Assembly: GCF_002335745.1 (NCBI RefSeq)
Contig: NZ_NIST01000001.1
Location: forward strand, 2,519,370 to 2,583,369
Origin: Evansella halocellulosilytica
GTDB taxonomy: Bacteria; Bacillota; Bacilli; Bacillales; Salisediminibacteriaceae
Reading direction: 5' to 3'
Length of the DNA: 64,000 bases
Under the pieces are notes generated by a model, which worked only from the letters and a program-made list of their open reading frames with translations, was not told the DNA's origin and did not search any database. Every line of letters begins with the position of its first letter. The first letter of the stretch is position 1. This document shows, piece by piece, positions 1 to 7,578 of the stretch. The position numbers and the translations under genes are program-made.

Positions 1-47
1 AGGTTATATTTATACACACTTTACCAACAGAAATTAAAGGATAATGT

Positions 48-124
48 GGCGGTTGTGGCGAAGTGGTTAACGCACCGGATTGTGGTTCCGGCATTCGTGG
101 GTTCGATTCCCATCAACCGCCCCA
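48..124 (+). tRNA. tRNA-His (GTG)
   Basis: The cloverleaf folds with anticodon GTG and an encoded CCA end. The acceptor stem has the extra G(-1):C73 pair expected of histidine tRNA: G48 pairs with C121, and the CCA is at 122-124. It is the first of six tRNAs in a same-strand cluster with short spacers, probably one transcript. Confidence 0.95.
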
Positions 125-138
125 TATAAATAAGAAAT

Positions 139-213
139 AGGGCTATAGCCAAGCGGTAAGGCATCGGATTTTGATTCCGTGATTCGCAGGTTCGAATCCT
201 GCTAGCCCTGCCA
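139..213 (+). tRNA. tRNA-Gln (TTG)
   Basis: The acceptor stem AGGGCTA pairs with TAGCCCT. The anticodon is TTG in the context ATTTTGATT, and CCA is encoded. It is the second gene of the cluster, 14 bases after tRNA-His. Confidence 0.95.
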
Positions 214-219
214 TTAGAT

Positions 220-294
220 GCGGAAGTAGTTCAGTGGTAGAACACCACCTTGCCAAGGTGGGGGTCGCGGGTTCGAATCCCGTCTTCCGCTCCA
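220..294 (+). tRNA. tRNA-Gly (GCC)
   Basis: The acceptor stem GCGGAAG pairs with CTTCCGC. The anticodon is GCC in CTTGCCAAG, the T-loop is TTCGAAT, and CCA is encoded. It is the third gene of the cluster. Confidence 0.95.
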
Positions 295-321
295 GGAACA
301 ATTTAACAATTATTATATTAT

Positions 322-396
322 GGCGGCATAGCCAAGTGGTAAGGCATGGGTCTGCAAAACCCTGATTCCCCGGTTCGAATCCGGGTGCCGCCTCCA
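322..396 (+). tRNA. tRNA-Cys (GCA)
   Basis: The acceptor stem GGCGGCA pairs with TGCCGCC. The anticodon is GCA in TCTGCAAAA, and CCA is encoded. It is the fourth gene of the cluster. Confidence 0.95.
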
Positions 397-411
397 TAAT
401 ATATCTGCCGT

Positions 412-500
412 GCCGGGGTGGTGGAATTGGCAGACACACAGGACTTAAAATCCTGCGATAGGTGACTATCGTGCCGGTTCAAGTCCGGCCCTCGGCACCA
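412..500 (+). tRNA. tRNA-Leu (TAA)
   Basis: This 89-nt tRNA has the long variable arm of class II tRNAs, anticodon TAA in ACTTAAAAT, an acceptor stem GCCGGGG paired with CCTCGGC, and an encoded CCA. It is the fifth gene of the cluster. Confidence 0.95.
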
Positions 501-537
501 TTTTTATTTTCTTTAAAATAGTAAGGCAAATTATTTT

Positions 538-622
538 GCCGGTGTGGCGGAATTGGCAGACGCGCACGACTCAAAATCGTGTTCCTCACGGAGTGTCGGT
601 TCGACCCCGACCACCGGTACCA
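538..622 (+). tRNA. tRNA-Leu (CAA), integration target
   Basis: This 85-nt class II tRNA has anticodon CAA in ACTCAAAAT. The acceptor stem GCCGGTG pairs with CACCGGT, and CCA is encoded at 620-622. Its 3' part is the integration site used by the mobile DNA to the right: 564-622 recurs exactly at 16861-16919, and the last bases recur near 34424 and 46637. The gene stays intact because the incoming element restores the 3' half. Confidence 0.95.
564..622 (+). repeat. attL: 59-bp direct repeat in tRNA-Leu
   Basis: The sequence from GCACGACTC to GGTACCA in the tRNA-Leu(CAA) gene is repeated without mismatch at 16861-16919. A 3' tRNA segment duplicated at the far end of a phage-like region, with an integrase gene just inside, is the standard signature of tyrosine-recombinase integration. 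Confidence 0.95.
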
Positions 623-640
623 TCTACATAGCGATATATC

Positions 641-674
641 ACGGAGTTTGCACACGTTGCGAGCTCCGTTTTTA
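641..674 (+). terminator. Rho-independent terminator after the tRNA cluster
   Basis: ACGGAG at 641 pairs with CTCCGT at 664-669, followed by a T run. It lies 18 bases past the tRNA-Leu CCA, inside element 1, so the element supplies the present terminator of the tRNA transcript. Confidence 0.75.
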
Positions 675-719
675 CGTTTAATCATACGTCAAATGGTCGT
701 GTGCATAGACGGAGCCTAA

Positions 720-755
720 CCGCTTTCCTATATCCGAATAGGAGGGCGGTTTTTT
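720..755 (+). terminator. Terminator-like hairpin upstream of the integrase
   Basis: CCGC and TCCTAT pair with ATAGGA and GGCGG, followed by six T. It sits in the leader of the integrase gene, just before the ATG at 758. It may limit transcription entering from the tRNA operon, or act as an attenuator. Confidence 0.7.
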
Positions 756-757
756 GT

Positions 758-1744
758 ATGCGCAAAAATCGTACTAAGCGTAATAATAAATTAATCGGTC
801 GCGAACTCGACATAATCGAGAAGACGATTACGAGCGTTGTTATGACGTTTGATGAAGCGTTGGAACTGTTTATTGACGATGCTAAGCGTAAAGGATTGCG
901 GGAGTTTACCGTGGTTTATTACAGGCGCGAATGTAATGATTTTCGTAAATGGCTTGCGAAAATAGATCACTCATTATTAATTGGCGAGGTAGTGCGCGAC
1001 CATATTAACGATTATGTAGAGGATATGCAACAAGAACGCGAATTGAAGCCGGGAACCATAAACGCGAAACTGAGGGCGGTGCGAACATTTTTCCATTATT
1101 TATACGGCGATGCGAAAATAATAGCAGAAAATCCGATGTACAAGTATCCGTTATTAAAAGAACGTAAGGGAAATATTGAGACATTTACTATGAAACAGCT
1201 ACAAGCGTTATTAAATGCGCCTGATCGACGCACCTTTACTGGCCAACGCGATTACACATATATGCTCCTTCTTTTAGAAACAGGAATCAGACTTAATGAA
1301 TCGGCGGGGATATTGCTTGAGGACGCCAAGCTAAGTGAGGGAGTTATATTTATTCGAAACACAAAAAATCACTTTCACAGATATGTGCCAATCCAAAGTA
1401 AGATGAAAGATCAACTGAGACGATACATAAAACTGCGCGGTATTTGTGAAACTGAGTATCTATTTGTGACTTTAGAGGAAAAAGCAATGACAAGGAGCAC
1501 TTTACAAAAAATTGTAAGTCATTATGGTAAACTCGCGGGCATAAAAGGAGTGCGGCTATCACCGCATACATTTCGGCATACGTTTGCGAAGTTGTCGGTC
1601 ATGAATGGAGCAGGGGTATTTGAGCTTCAAAAGATACTCGGCCATTCAACGATGGACATGGTGAGGACATATGTAAATCTTTATTCAAATGAAGTTTCAG
1701 AGAAACATAGAGAATTTTCGCCGTTAAATAATTTAGATATTTAA
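758..1744 (+). CDS. int: Tyrosine-recombinase integrase of element 1
   Basis: This is a site-specific tyrosine recombinase, most likely the integrase that inserted element 1 into tRNA-Leu. An N-terminal SAM-like core-binding domain begins around MTFDEALELF. The C-terminal catalytic domain carries the conserved Arg in LLETGIRLNES, the box HTFRH, LGHST and the nucleophilic Tyr region TYVNLY. The gene lies 136 bases from attL in the position usual for integrases. The start is uncertain: ATG 758 has a distant GGAGG, and ATG 842 begins nearer the domain but lacks a Shine-Dalgarno sequence. The length, about 328 codons from 758, is normal for phage integrases. Confidence 0.9.
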   Translation: MRKNRTKRNNKLIGRELDIIEKTITSVVMTFDEALELFIDDAKRKGLREFTVVYYRRECNDFRKWLAKIDHSLLIGEVVRDHINDYVEDMQQERELKPGTINAKLRAVRTFFHYLYGDAKIIAENPMYKYPLLKERKGNIETFTMKQLQALLNAPDRRTFTGQRDYTYMLLLLETGIRLNESAGILLEDAKLSEGVIFIRNTKNHFHRYVPIQSKMKDQLRRYIKLRGICETEYLFVTLEEKAMTRSTLQKIVSHYGKLAGIKGVRLSPHTFRHTFAKLSVMNGAGVFELQKILGHSTMDMVRTYVNLYSNEVSEKHREFSPLNNLDI

Positions 1745-1757
1745 ACATAAAAAAAGA

Positions 1758-1830
1758 GCGCCGACCACGCAAAGGCCGACACTGTTACCGTTAATGCTAG
1801 TGTATAACGTTTCTCCTTCGTGGTCAAGCG
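1758..1830 (+). promoter_or_regulatory. Long inverted repeat in the intergenic leader
   Basis: GCG-CC-GACCACG at 1758-1769 can pair with CGTGGTC-AA-GCG at 1819-1830. The hairpin would enclose the short stretch between the integrase stop and the ribosome binding site of the next gene. A T run is not present directly after it, so it is more likely an RNA structure controlling the next gene than a plain terminator. Confidence 0.4.
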
Positions 1831-1850
1831 CAAAAAGGGAGACGTTTGTC

Positions 1851-2648
1851 ATGAAATCCGAGTCGATCGCTTACTACGAAGAATATCGCCATCATGAGTC
1901 CTTTACGGACGTGGCGGAAATGAACGAAGCCGTGCGTGTACATATCGACCAGCACCGCGAGCAGTTAAATAAAACAGCTATATCCGTGCTTAACTTGCTC
2001 TCTCGCTACAGCTGCGTTATTAAGGGCGTCTCGTGGCTGAAACGGGCGACTATTGCGGCACAGCTCGAAGTGAGCGACAAAACGGTTAGCCGTGCGCTGA
2101 AACGGCTTGAGGACTGCGGCATTATTAAGCGTGTGCCGACGGTCAGAAAACGGGGCGGGCGTGGTTATGACCTAGTAATAATTCGTCGTGCTGCGCAAGA
2201 CAGTCCAGTCGGGTTGTCCAGTCGGTCAAGCTGCGGAAGTCCTTGCGGCAGTAACGCAAATAAGGGGGCGGTTAAAGAAGAAACCAACAGCATAAATAAA
2301 AATACATACGTAGGTGAAGCGCCGGCACTTAACGAGCTCGACGCGTCTTATACTCCGTCTAACGTGCCCGCAGAATTTACGAAAGCTGCCCGACCATTTT
2401 TTCGTGCTAACGAGATATTTGCGTTATGGCAACGGGTTAAAACCGCGTATAACCGCTGCGAGCTGGGCGCAAGTTTGCCGCAATTGGTCGATCGTGTGGT
2501 TAGTGTACTCAAAACGTCTATATTCGCGGCAAAACGAGGCATGATTCGAAAGACGTTCCGCGGTTACTTCTATGCGGCCGTAGAGCGTACGTTTGATGAC
2601 GTGTATATCGAAGAGACTACGGAGTTGTTATATGTACAAAATCGGTAA
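1851..2648 (+). CDS. Helix-turn-helix protein, possible replication initiator
   Basis: The protein has about 265 residues. A winged-helix segment lies at residues 40-110 (SDKTVSRALKRLEDCGIIKR), followed by a low-complexity Ser/Cys/Gly linker and a C-terminal domain rich in Arg and aromatic residues. This arrangement, HTH then linker then a second domain, is common in phage and plasmid replication proteins of Firmicutes, but no replication motif is decisive. ATG 1851 is preferred because AAAGGGAG precedes it. An upstream in-frame ATG at 1794 lacks a ribosome site and lies inside the leader hairpin. The next small gene follows 35 bases on. Confidence 0.6.
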   Translation: MKSESIAYYEEYRHHESFTDVAEMNEAVRVHIDQHREQLNKTAISVLNLLSRYSCVIKGVSWLKRATIAAQLEVSDKTVSRALKRLEDCGIIKRVPTVRKRGGRGYDLVIIRRAAQDSPVGLSSRSSCGSPCGSNANKGAVKEETNSINKNTYVGEAPALNELDASYTPSNVPAEFTKAARPFFRANEIFALWQRVKTAYNRCELGASLPQLVDRVVSVLKTSIFAAKRGMIRKTFRGYFYAAVERTFDDVYIEETTELLYVQNR

Positions 2649-2683
2649 GAATAACTTATTTATTAGTAGCGGAGGTGACGAAA

Positions 2684-2800
2684 ATGATAGAGTTTTTTAA
2701 ACGGATAGTTAAGTGTAAGATTAAAAAATTACACAAGGTAAACGTGGCTGATGGTGTTTGTTTGCGCTGCGGTAAACAAGTTAGGTTTCGAAATAGATAG
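2684..2800 (+). CDS. 38-residue Cys-containing small protein
   Basis: A good ribosome site (GCGGAGGTGACGAAA) precedes ATG 2684. The product is basic and contains a CxxC pair (VCLRCGK) plus one earlier Cys, suggesting a half zinc ribbon. No family is recognised. Similar tiny Cys-rich proteins occur elsewhere in this element (3667, 9023). Confidence 0.55.
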   Translation: MIEFFKRIVKCKIKKLHKVNVADGVCLRCGKQVRFRNR

Positions 2801-2936
2801 AAAAAGCCCCCGGTTCATCACGCCGGAGACTTCTTCCGATAGGACTGAGATTTATTTTAAAGAAAAGTTGAAGGAAAGTATTTGGAGTTTATGTAGAATA
2901 TATCACCATTCACAAAAAAAAATAGACGGTTGCAAC

Positions 2937-3218
2937 TTAGTTATTGCTGCCGTCGTCTTTCTTTAGGTCTATAATTTCAATAAGTTCAGATATATCAGTT
3001 ATGTTTAATACAGTCGCAATCTTTTCTAAGTGATCCTTATTTATAGATGTACGTTGGTTGTTACATAACTCACTTATCGCGGCCGTCCTTATTCCTCCTT
3101 CTTCTCTTCCTCCGGTTAACTGGTGAAGGTCTTTTTGTGTTTTACCGTGTTTTTTAAGAAGCTCGTCCAATTTAATTCTGATTTGCTTTGTCTTTTCTAT
3201 TCCTTTATTCTCCCGCAT
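2937..3218 (-). CDS. XRE/Cro-CI type repressor of element 1
   Basis: This 93-residue DNA-binding protein has a helix-turn-helix of the XRE type: LLKKHGKTQKDLHQLTG, then AAISELCNNQRTSINKDHLEKIATVLNI. A strong ribosome site (GGAGGTGATGGA on the minus strand) fixes the ATG at 3218. It is divergent from the gene at 3382, with a 163-base intergenic region carrying facing promoters and repeated ATTACG-like sites. That is the usual layout of a phage lysogeny switch. It has no C-terminal oligomerisation or protease domain. Confidence 0.85.
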   Translation of the reverse strand: MRENKGIEKTKQIRIKLDELLKKHGKTQKDLHQLTGGREEGGIRTAAISELCNNQRTSINKDHLEKIATVLNITDISELIEIIDLKKDDGSNN

Positions 3219-3227
3219 TCCATCACC

Positions 3228-3380
3228 TCCATGATTGAATTTATACCTTCATTATATACAAATAAAATAAATTCCGCAATTACGTAATTTTATTGTTGAC
3301 ATTACGAAATAACGGAATTATAATGAGGTTAAGTTACTAAATAACGAAATTTAGTAATAAAATAAAAAGGAGAGGATTTA
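3228..3380. promoter_or_regulatory. Divergent promoters and operator of the XRE switch
   Basis: On the plus strand TTGACA at 3296-3301 and TATAAT at 3319-3324 are 17 bases apart, a consensus sigma-A promoter for the gene at 3382. On the minus strand TTGCGG and TATAAT, also 17 apart, face the repressor gene. Related sequences ATTCCGCAATTACGTAAT, ATTACGAAATAACGGAAT and TAACGAAATTTAG overlap both promoters, so they are the likely operator sites. Confidence 0.8.
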
Positions 3381-3381
3381 C

Positions 3382-3666
3382 ATGAAAAAAGTAAAAGTTG
3401 CTTATTATTGGGAAGAGTTGGACGGCGAAAGGGTGTTCGAGGAAGGCGAAGGCTTCATGCTTACGGACACAATGGCGCTCATGGTCGATTATGACTTGCA
3501 ACTCGTGCACATGGAGAATATCGAACCTAGCGCGGAATATCCGGGTTATTATGAGAATGCCGACAACTCACCGGGCTACATCGAATTTCCGATCAAATCC
3601 ACGCCTAACTTTGCGCAAATGGACGGAATGACGGCGCTTGACTTGCTTTCGAAAGGGGCGATATAA
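3382..3666 (+). CDS. 94-residue hypothetical phage protein
   Basis: ATG 3382 follows AAAGGAGAGG at good spacing and lies directly behind the consensus promoter of the switch, so this is the first early gene. The protein is acidic and rich in aromatic residues, with no recognised domain. Three overlapping or abutting small genes follow on the same strand. Confidence 0.65.
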   Translation: MKKVKVAYYWEELDGERVFEEGEGFMLTDTMALMVDYDLQLVHMENIEPSAEYPGYYENADNSPGYIEFPIKSTPNFAQMDGMTALDLLSKGAI

Positions 3667-3831
3667 ATGGCGGCTAGATGCGAATGCTGCAACGGCAGTA
3701 AAGACGTTAAGGAGTCGATATTCAGCGGCGATGTACCGTATACTCTTTGTACAGACTGTAGGGCGATAGTGTTCGCGCGGAAAGGGGGTGTTCGCGATGG
3801 TTCGGGTTTCGTTTTCGTTAAAGTACGGTAA
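3667..3831 (+). CDS. 54-residue Cys-rich small protein
   Basis: The reading frame opens at ATG 3667, directly after the previous stop, with GAAAGGGGCG as ribosome site. Cysteines occur as CECC near the N-terminus and CTDC about 25 residues later, a spacing consistent with a zinc knuckle. It overlaps the following gene by 35 bases in another frame. The family is not recognised. Confidence 0.5.
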   Translation: MAARCECCNGSKDVKESIFSGDVPYTLCTDCRAIVFARKGGVRDGSGFVFVKVR

Positions 3832-4024
3832 AATCGGCGTTGGTATTGCGGTGTTTTCGGTTGGCGACCGAACATACCACGTTACGGCGGACATATGGCG
3901 CGACTATGTAGGGCAAGCGGTGGCAGACGTTGAGGTCGAGTTATTGGCGGACATGGTCGATGAGATGAACGTTATATCAACGGTAAAACAGCCCGCAATC
4001 GGCAAATTGCAGGCGGCAGTGTAA
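3797..4024 (+). CDS. 75-residue hypothetical protein
   Basis: ATG 3797 is chosen because AAAGGGGGTG lies seven bases upstream. The protein is small and mixed alpha/beta with no recognised family. It is the last gene of the early cluster that begins at 3382. A non-coding stretch with hairpins follows. Confidence 0.5.
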   Translation: MVRVSFSLKYGKIGVGIAVFSVGDRTYHVTADIWRDYVGQAVADVEVELLADMVDEMNVISTVKQPAIGKLQAAV

Positions 4025-4262
4025 CGGAAATGCTCGGCGTCATTAGGCGGGGCGTTGAGCGGCGAGTAAGCTCCGATGAACCGACGGTAGGGGCGACCAT
4101 GGCGGCTGGCATTATATAGATTGCGGTAAGGTGTGGCGGCCTTATCGTGCGGGCTACGGCAATAGCTCGCGAACATAGACGGAGGGAACGCATTGGCGGG
4201 CGTTCTTTTCCGTATTCCGATTATATAACGAACACACGTTCTTGTCAAGCGAAGGCGATTGA
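4025..4262 (+). other. Non-coding stretch with hairpins and a terminator
   Basis: No convincing gene is seen. The stretch is G+C rich with several short inverted repeats. It ends in GAACGC (4186-4191) paired with GCGTTC (4200-4205) followed by TTTT, a probable terminator. The motif CATAGACGGAG just before this hairpin is also found before the hairpin at 720. Confidence 0.5.
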
Positions 4263-4853
4263 GTTACGGAATTGTTTCAGTCGGTGCAAGTTCACCACCT
4301 GAAAAAATTTTCACATGAACCGTGTGGGTCAACTGAAAAAGTCGAAGTTCCGGTCGAAATAATCGATGTTAACGAATGGGACGCGGAATATATGTTAATC
4401 GCGGAGAACGTAGAACGGCGAGGGCAGGCGGAAAGTGATCCGATAAAGAAAAGCCGGATAGCTTCTTTTCTAAAGGAATATTGGGGCGTTAAGAAAGGAA
4501 ACAACCAACACAGCGTTCCCCAAAATGGGGAATCCAAAACATCCGAAGATATTGCGGAAGCTGTCGGAGTACAAGCGAAACATTTAAATAGAGTCCTCAA
4601 ACTAAACGACCTCATACCGGAAATCCAAACGCTCGTAAGTACAAAGAAACTCGGTACTACGGCTGCGGAACAGCTTGCGTATCTATCAGAAGAAGAACAG
4701 CGCGCCTTACTTGCGGCAAAGGGCGACGTTAGCGGAACCACATTACAAGACGCGAAAAGTTACCGACAAGAAGCGAAAGAGGCGAATTCAGAAGGCGTAG
4801 ACTTTTCGCAGAAATTAAAGGAAGCGGAAGAACGGGCGAAGAAGAATATGTAA
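4263..4853 (+). pseudogene. 5'-truncated ParB-like (KorB/Spo0J-type) protein
   Basis: The frame encodes the end of a ParB N-terminal domain (VEVPVEII..., MLIAENVERRGQAE), then DPIKKSRIASFLKEYWGV and the HTH segment TSEDIAEAVGVQAKHLNRVLKL found in phage ParB-like proteins. The first two thirds of the N-terminal nuclease-like domain is missing: a stop lies just upstream at 4260-4262, and the first possible start is TTG 4272 without a ribosome site. The C-terminus also stops early, inside a Glu/Lys-rich coiled coil. Known relatives are longer at both ends, so I read this as a remnant, though a shortened HTH adaptor could still be made. Confidence 0.65.
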
Positions 4854-4923
4854 ATGTCGAGCCACAACCGAATACGACACAAATTATGCGACGTCGCATA
4901 AAACCCGAATTCGAATTCGCTTT

Positions 4924-5244
4924 ATGAATCGTTGGACGAAAGGAATTTCACGTTCTTCACATGAAGAAACTGAAAAAACTGGTGAGTCGGTAGCGACAGA
5001 TATAAACGTAATCACCGCGGAAATCAAATCGTATAAGCAAATCGCCGGCCGAGCAATATTCGAGATCGGTCGCCGGTTGAAACACGTCAAGGAACACGAC
5101 CTCGCGCACGGTGAGTGGACGAGGTGGTTAGAAAGCGTCGATATTGTTCCGCAGACTGCGCGTAAGTTAATACAGGCGCATGAGCAATTTTCAAACCACG
5201 CGACGTCGAGCGTTTTGCCAGTCGGTAAAATATTCGAAATGTAA
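4924..5244 (+). CDS. DUF3102 protein, probably truncated
   Basis: The segment YKQIAGRAIFEIGRRLKHVKE followed by HGEWTRWLESVDI is the characteristic core of DUF3102 phage proteins. In relatives the chain continues after the GKIFEM sequence, but here it meets a stop directly after those residues, so the C-terminal half is missing. No good ribosome site precedes ATG 4924. DUF3102 function is unknown. It lies 70 bases after the ParB-like remnant and probably belonged to the same phage module. Confidence 0.6.
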   Translation: MNRWTKGISRSSHEETEKTGESVATDINVITAEIKSYKQIAGRAIFEIGRRLKHVKEHDLAHGEWTRWLESVDIVPQTARKLIQAHEQFSNHATSSVLPVGKIFEM

Positions 5245-5495
5245 TGTGCCAACTTTACGGCAAGCGAGCACTTTTTAATAGTAGAGGCACTAATCCGATG
5301 AAGCTACGTTATGGCAACCGTAGCGGAGGGCGATGCCTTCGTCAAATTACCGTAAGCGCGGTGAGCCTCGTAAACTTGCCGCGCGCTCCAAATTAAACGT
5401 GGACTTAAAATAATTACCGCACCTATACGGTGGTAGGCGTCGACCGCTAAAGTAGGAAGTTAGTTACCGTACATAAATTTTTTTAAAAATTAATA
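5245..5495 (+). other. Structured non-coding region
   Basis: No gene is convincing here. Strong hairpins include GCTACG (5303-5308) with CGTAGC (5319-5324), and a longer one in which GCGCGG pairs with CCGCGC around 5355-5390. The first hairpin has the flanks CGATGAA and GGAG and resembles the hairpin at 11756-11790. A 32-codon frame (from ATG 5299) overlaps it but has no ribosome site. Confidence 0.4.
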
Positions 5496-5640
5496 TTGAA
5501 ATTACCGATATAAATGGTATAATTAAACGTTTATGGGTTATTTGACTGTATAATAGTAGAGGGGTTTCCGCTAAGATCACCAACGGGGTTCTATTCCTCT
5601 TGCCGGCAGACTTCGCCAGTTCTGCCGTGCACTTTTTTTT
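5496..5640 (+). ncRNA. Candidate small RNA with its own promoter and terminator
   Basis: TTGAAA (5496-5501) and TATAAT (5518-5523) form a plausible sigma-A promoter with a 16-base spacer. About 80 bases on, CGGCAGA (5604-5610) pairs with TCTGCCG (5621-5627), followed by eight T, a clear terminator. Between them lies no open frame with a ribosome site, but there is pairable sequence around GAGGGG and CCTC. The transcript would be about 110 nt. Confidence 0.5.
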
Positions 5641-5680
5641 AATGTGTTTGTAACGAAATATATACAAAGGGGTGGGGGAT

Positions 5681-5896
5681 TTGTTAAGTAAAGAGATTAT
5701 AAAATTTATAAGGTTACGCGATGATTTAAGTAGAGGTGAATTTGCGCAAAAGGTTGGGATTTCCCGGCCGTTAGTATCTGCGATTGAGCTCGGTGAAAGG
5801 CGGATCACGTCACAGACAAAAAATAAGATATACCGTGCGTTTGGATTAGACGATCAGAAAATAATTGAGATTGACCGTTTTATCAAACGATTGTAG
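5681..5896 (+). CDS. Small XRE-type DNA-binding protein
   Basis: This helix-turn-helix protein of about 71 residues contains IRLRDDLSRGEFAQKVGISR and PLVSAIELGERRITSQTKNK, a full XRE fold and little else. Size and fold match small Cro-like regulators. The start is TTG 5681 or GTG 5672; AAAGGGGTGGGGG favours the TTG. It lies alone between two non-coding regions, just downstream of the candidate small RNA. Confidence 0.75.
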   Translation: MLSKEIIKFIRLRDDLSRGEFAQKVGISRPLVSAIELGERRITSQTKNKIYRAFGLDDQKIIEIDRFIKRL

Positions 5897-6339
5897 GCGA
5901 TGCCTCGCTACACGACTTTGGTTACTTGCATTATTTATATACCTTTGTCGCGAATATTGTATAAATAGCAATGAGGGCGGTTTTCCCGAATTGCAGGGCG
6001 CAGCCCTGGGAGTGGCTACACTCCACGTTATTAACGACTAATATCGGGCTAACGCCCGGCACTTCACTCGGTTCAGTGCAACCATACCATTTTGCGAGTA
6101 TATATTTTACCGCGAAAAGTATAATTGCCGAGCCGGTAGGCGAAGGCTGAGGGACGTCTTTTTGTCCCGAATGTAATAGACCGCGGAAAAAGTTGCGTAA
6201 TTCAATAACGCAGAATTCGAAAAAAACCGCTCAACCATGCGGGTTACAGCCGTTTTTCCTTAAAGGAGATAACGAAAAAATAAACGATAGTCGAGTAGCG
6301 TTCCTTTAACACGCTAAAGCGAAATAAGGGGGATAATTT
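5897..6339 (+). other. 443-base non-coding region with multiple hairpins
   Basis: No gene is seen. Short stems include GGGCGCAGCCC near 5996-6006, GGAGTGGCTACACTCC near 6009-6024 and GGGCTAACGCCC near 6046-6057. Near 6221-6256 AAAAAACCGC may pair imperfectly with GCCGTTTTT as a weak terminator. It forms the leader of the helicase operon. A replication origin or an RNA regulator would fit, but nothing is decisive. Confidence 0.35.
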
Positions 6340-7551
6340 ATGACGGAAATAACGATAATTGATTCGATCATGGGCACGGGTAAAACATCATACGCAATTC
6401 AACGAATGAAAGAAGCGTCGACCGATGAACGTTTTATTTACATTACGCCATTTCTCGATGAGATAGAACGCGTCAAAGCGGCGATGAACAATCGGAATAT
6501 TGTCGAGCCTAACAATGCGAACGATGAAGGGACGAAGCTCCGGTCATTAAAGCAACTTATCGCGGAGGGGTACGACATTGCCGCGACACATTCACTATTT
6601 AAGTCGGCGGACGACGAGTTGATTGAACTATTGGAGGGAGCCGGTTACACGTTAATACTGGACGAGGTAATGGACGTTGTGCAGCCGGCTAACATCAATC
6701 AACAGGACATCTACGCGTTATTAGAGTCGGGATATATCGAAATAGATGACGAGACAGGACAGGTTTATTGGCGTAATGAGGGATACTTGGAAGGTCGCTT
6801 TAATGATATTCGTTTGTTCGCTAAAGCCGGAAATTTGTACTCTTTTGATAATTCTTTTATCGTTTGGGCGTTCCCGGTCCGTGTATTTAAGACATTTGAT
6901 CGCGTTGTGGTGATGACTTATTTATTCGACGGCCAACTGCAAAAGGCTTACTACGATTTGAACGGGTTACAGTATGGATATAAGTCGATAAAAAAGGACG
7001 AGGATGGTCGTTATATATTGACGGAATATGATCGACAGAAAGAGAATCGCGAACAATTAATTGCACTTATAGACATTTATGAGGGGAAGTTAAACGAAGT
7101 GGGAGACAGGCCGACGTCATTTAGTTCATCTTGGTTGAGTAATGCAGGCAAAAAGACACTCGACAAGGTTAGAAATAATACGGCTAACTATTTCCGGCGG
7201 CATAGTCAAACAAAAGTGAAAGAAAACCTTTGGACCACTAAAAAAGAGCGAAAGGATAGACTCGGAGGTTCGGGGTATAAATCTGCATGGATTCCGGTAA
7301 ATACACGAGCGACAAACGAGTATAAAGATAGGAAGGCTTGCGCTTACTTATTCAATCGATATATGAACCCCTATGAGCGCAAGTATTTTGAATCACGAGG
7401 CGTTAAGGTTAATCAAGACTTACTCGCGGCGTCGGATTTACTTCAATGGATTTACCGTAGCAGAATTAGAGAGGGAAAGCCAATCCATTTATATATACCT
7501 TCCGCGCGAATGAGGGGGTTATTGAAGGCATGGGGGAACTATGAAATATAA
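6340..7551 (+). CDS. Phage superfamily 2 helicase-like ATPase
   Basis: The 403-residue protein begins with a Walker A motif (DSIMGTGKTSYAIQ, residues about 8-21). A DExx-like Walker B follows (LILDEVMDVV, about 105-114). Near the C-terminus RIREGKPIHLYIPSARMR resembles the arginine-finger motif VI region of helicases. Such proteins of Bacillus phages probably act in replication, but the substrate is unknown. ATG 6340 has GGGGGATAATTT upstream. The next gene follows 27 bases later and is probably co-transcribed. Confidence 0.7.
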   Translation: MTEITIIDSIMGTGKTSYAIQRMKEASTDERFIYITPFLDEIERVKAAMNNRNIVEPNNANDEGTKLRSLKQLIAEGYDIAATHSLFKSADDELIELLEGAGYTLILDEVMDVVQPANINQQDIYALLESGYIEIDDETGQVYWRNEGYLEGRFNDIRLFAKAGNLYSFDNSFIVWAFPVRVFKTFDRVVVMTYLFDGQLQKAYYDLNGLQYGYKSIKKDEDGRYILTEYDRQKENREQLIALIDIYEGKLNEVGDRPTSFSSSWLSNAGKKTLDKVRNNTANYFRRHSQTKVKENLWTTKKERKDRLGGSGYKSAWIPVNTRATNEYKDRKACAYLFNRYMNPYERKYFESRGVKVNQDLLAASDLLQWIYRSRIREGKPIHLYIPSARMRGLLKAWGNYEI

Positions 7552-7578
7552 AACATAGGTTAACTGAGGGGGAGCACT

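Noticed and set aside
2751-2966. 71-codon open frame
   Set aside because: It has no ribosome site, runs over the end of the XRE repressor on the other strand and has no protein-like features.
3568-4248. Minus-strand frames of 99 to 114 codons
   Set aside because: They lie opposite plus-strand genes with good ribosome sites, have none themselves, and arise from the G+C-rich composition of element 1.
5245-5460. Possible group I or II intron, or hammerhead ribozyme
   Set aside because: The GTGCC start and CGATGAA hairpin were tempting, but no domain V, no group I P/Q/R/S boxes and no exact hammerhead core (CUGAUGA with GAAA) could be found.
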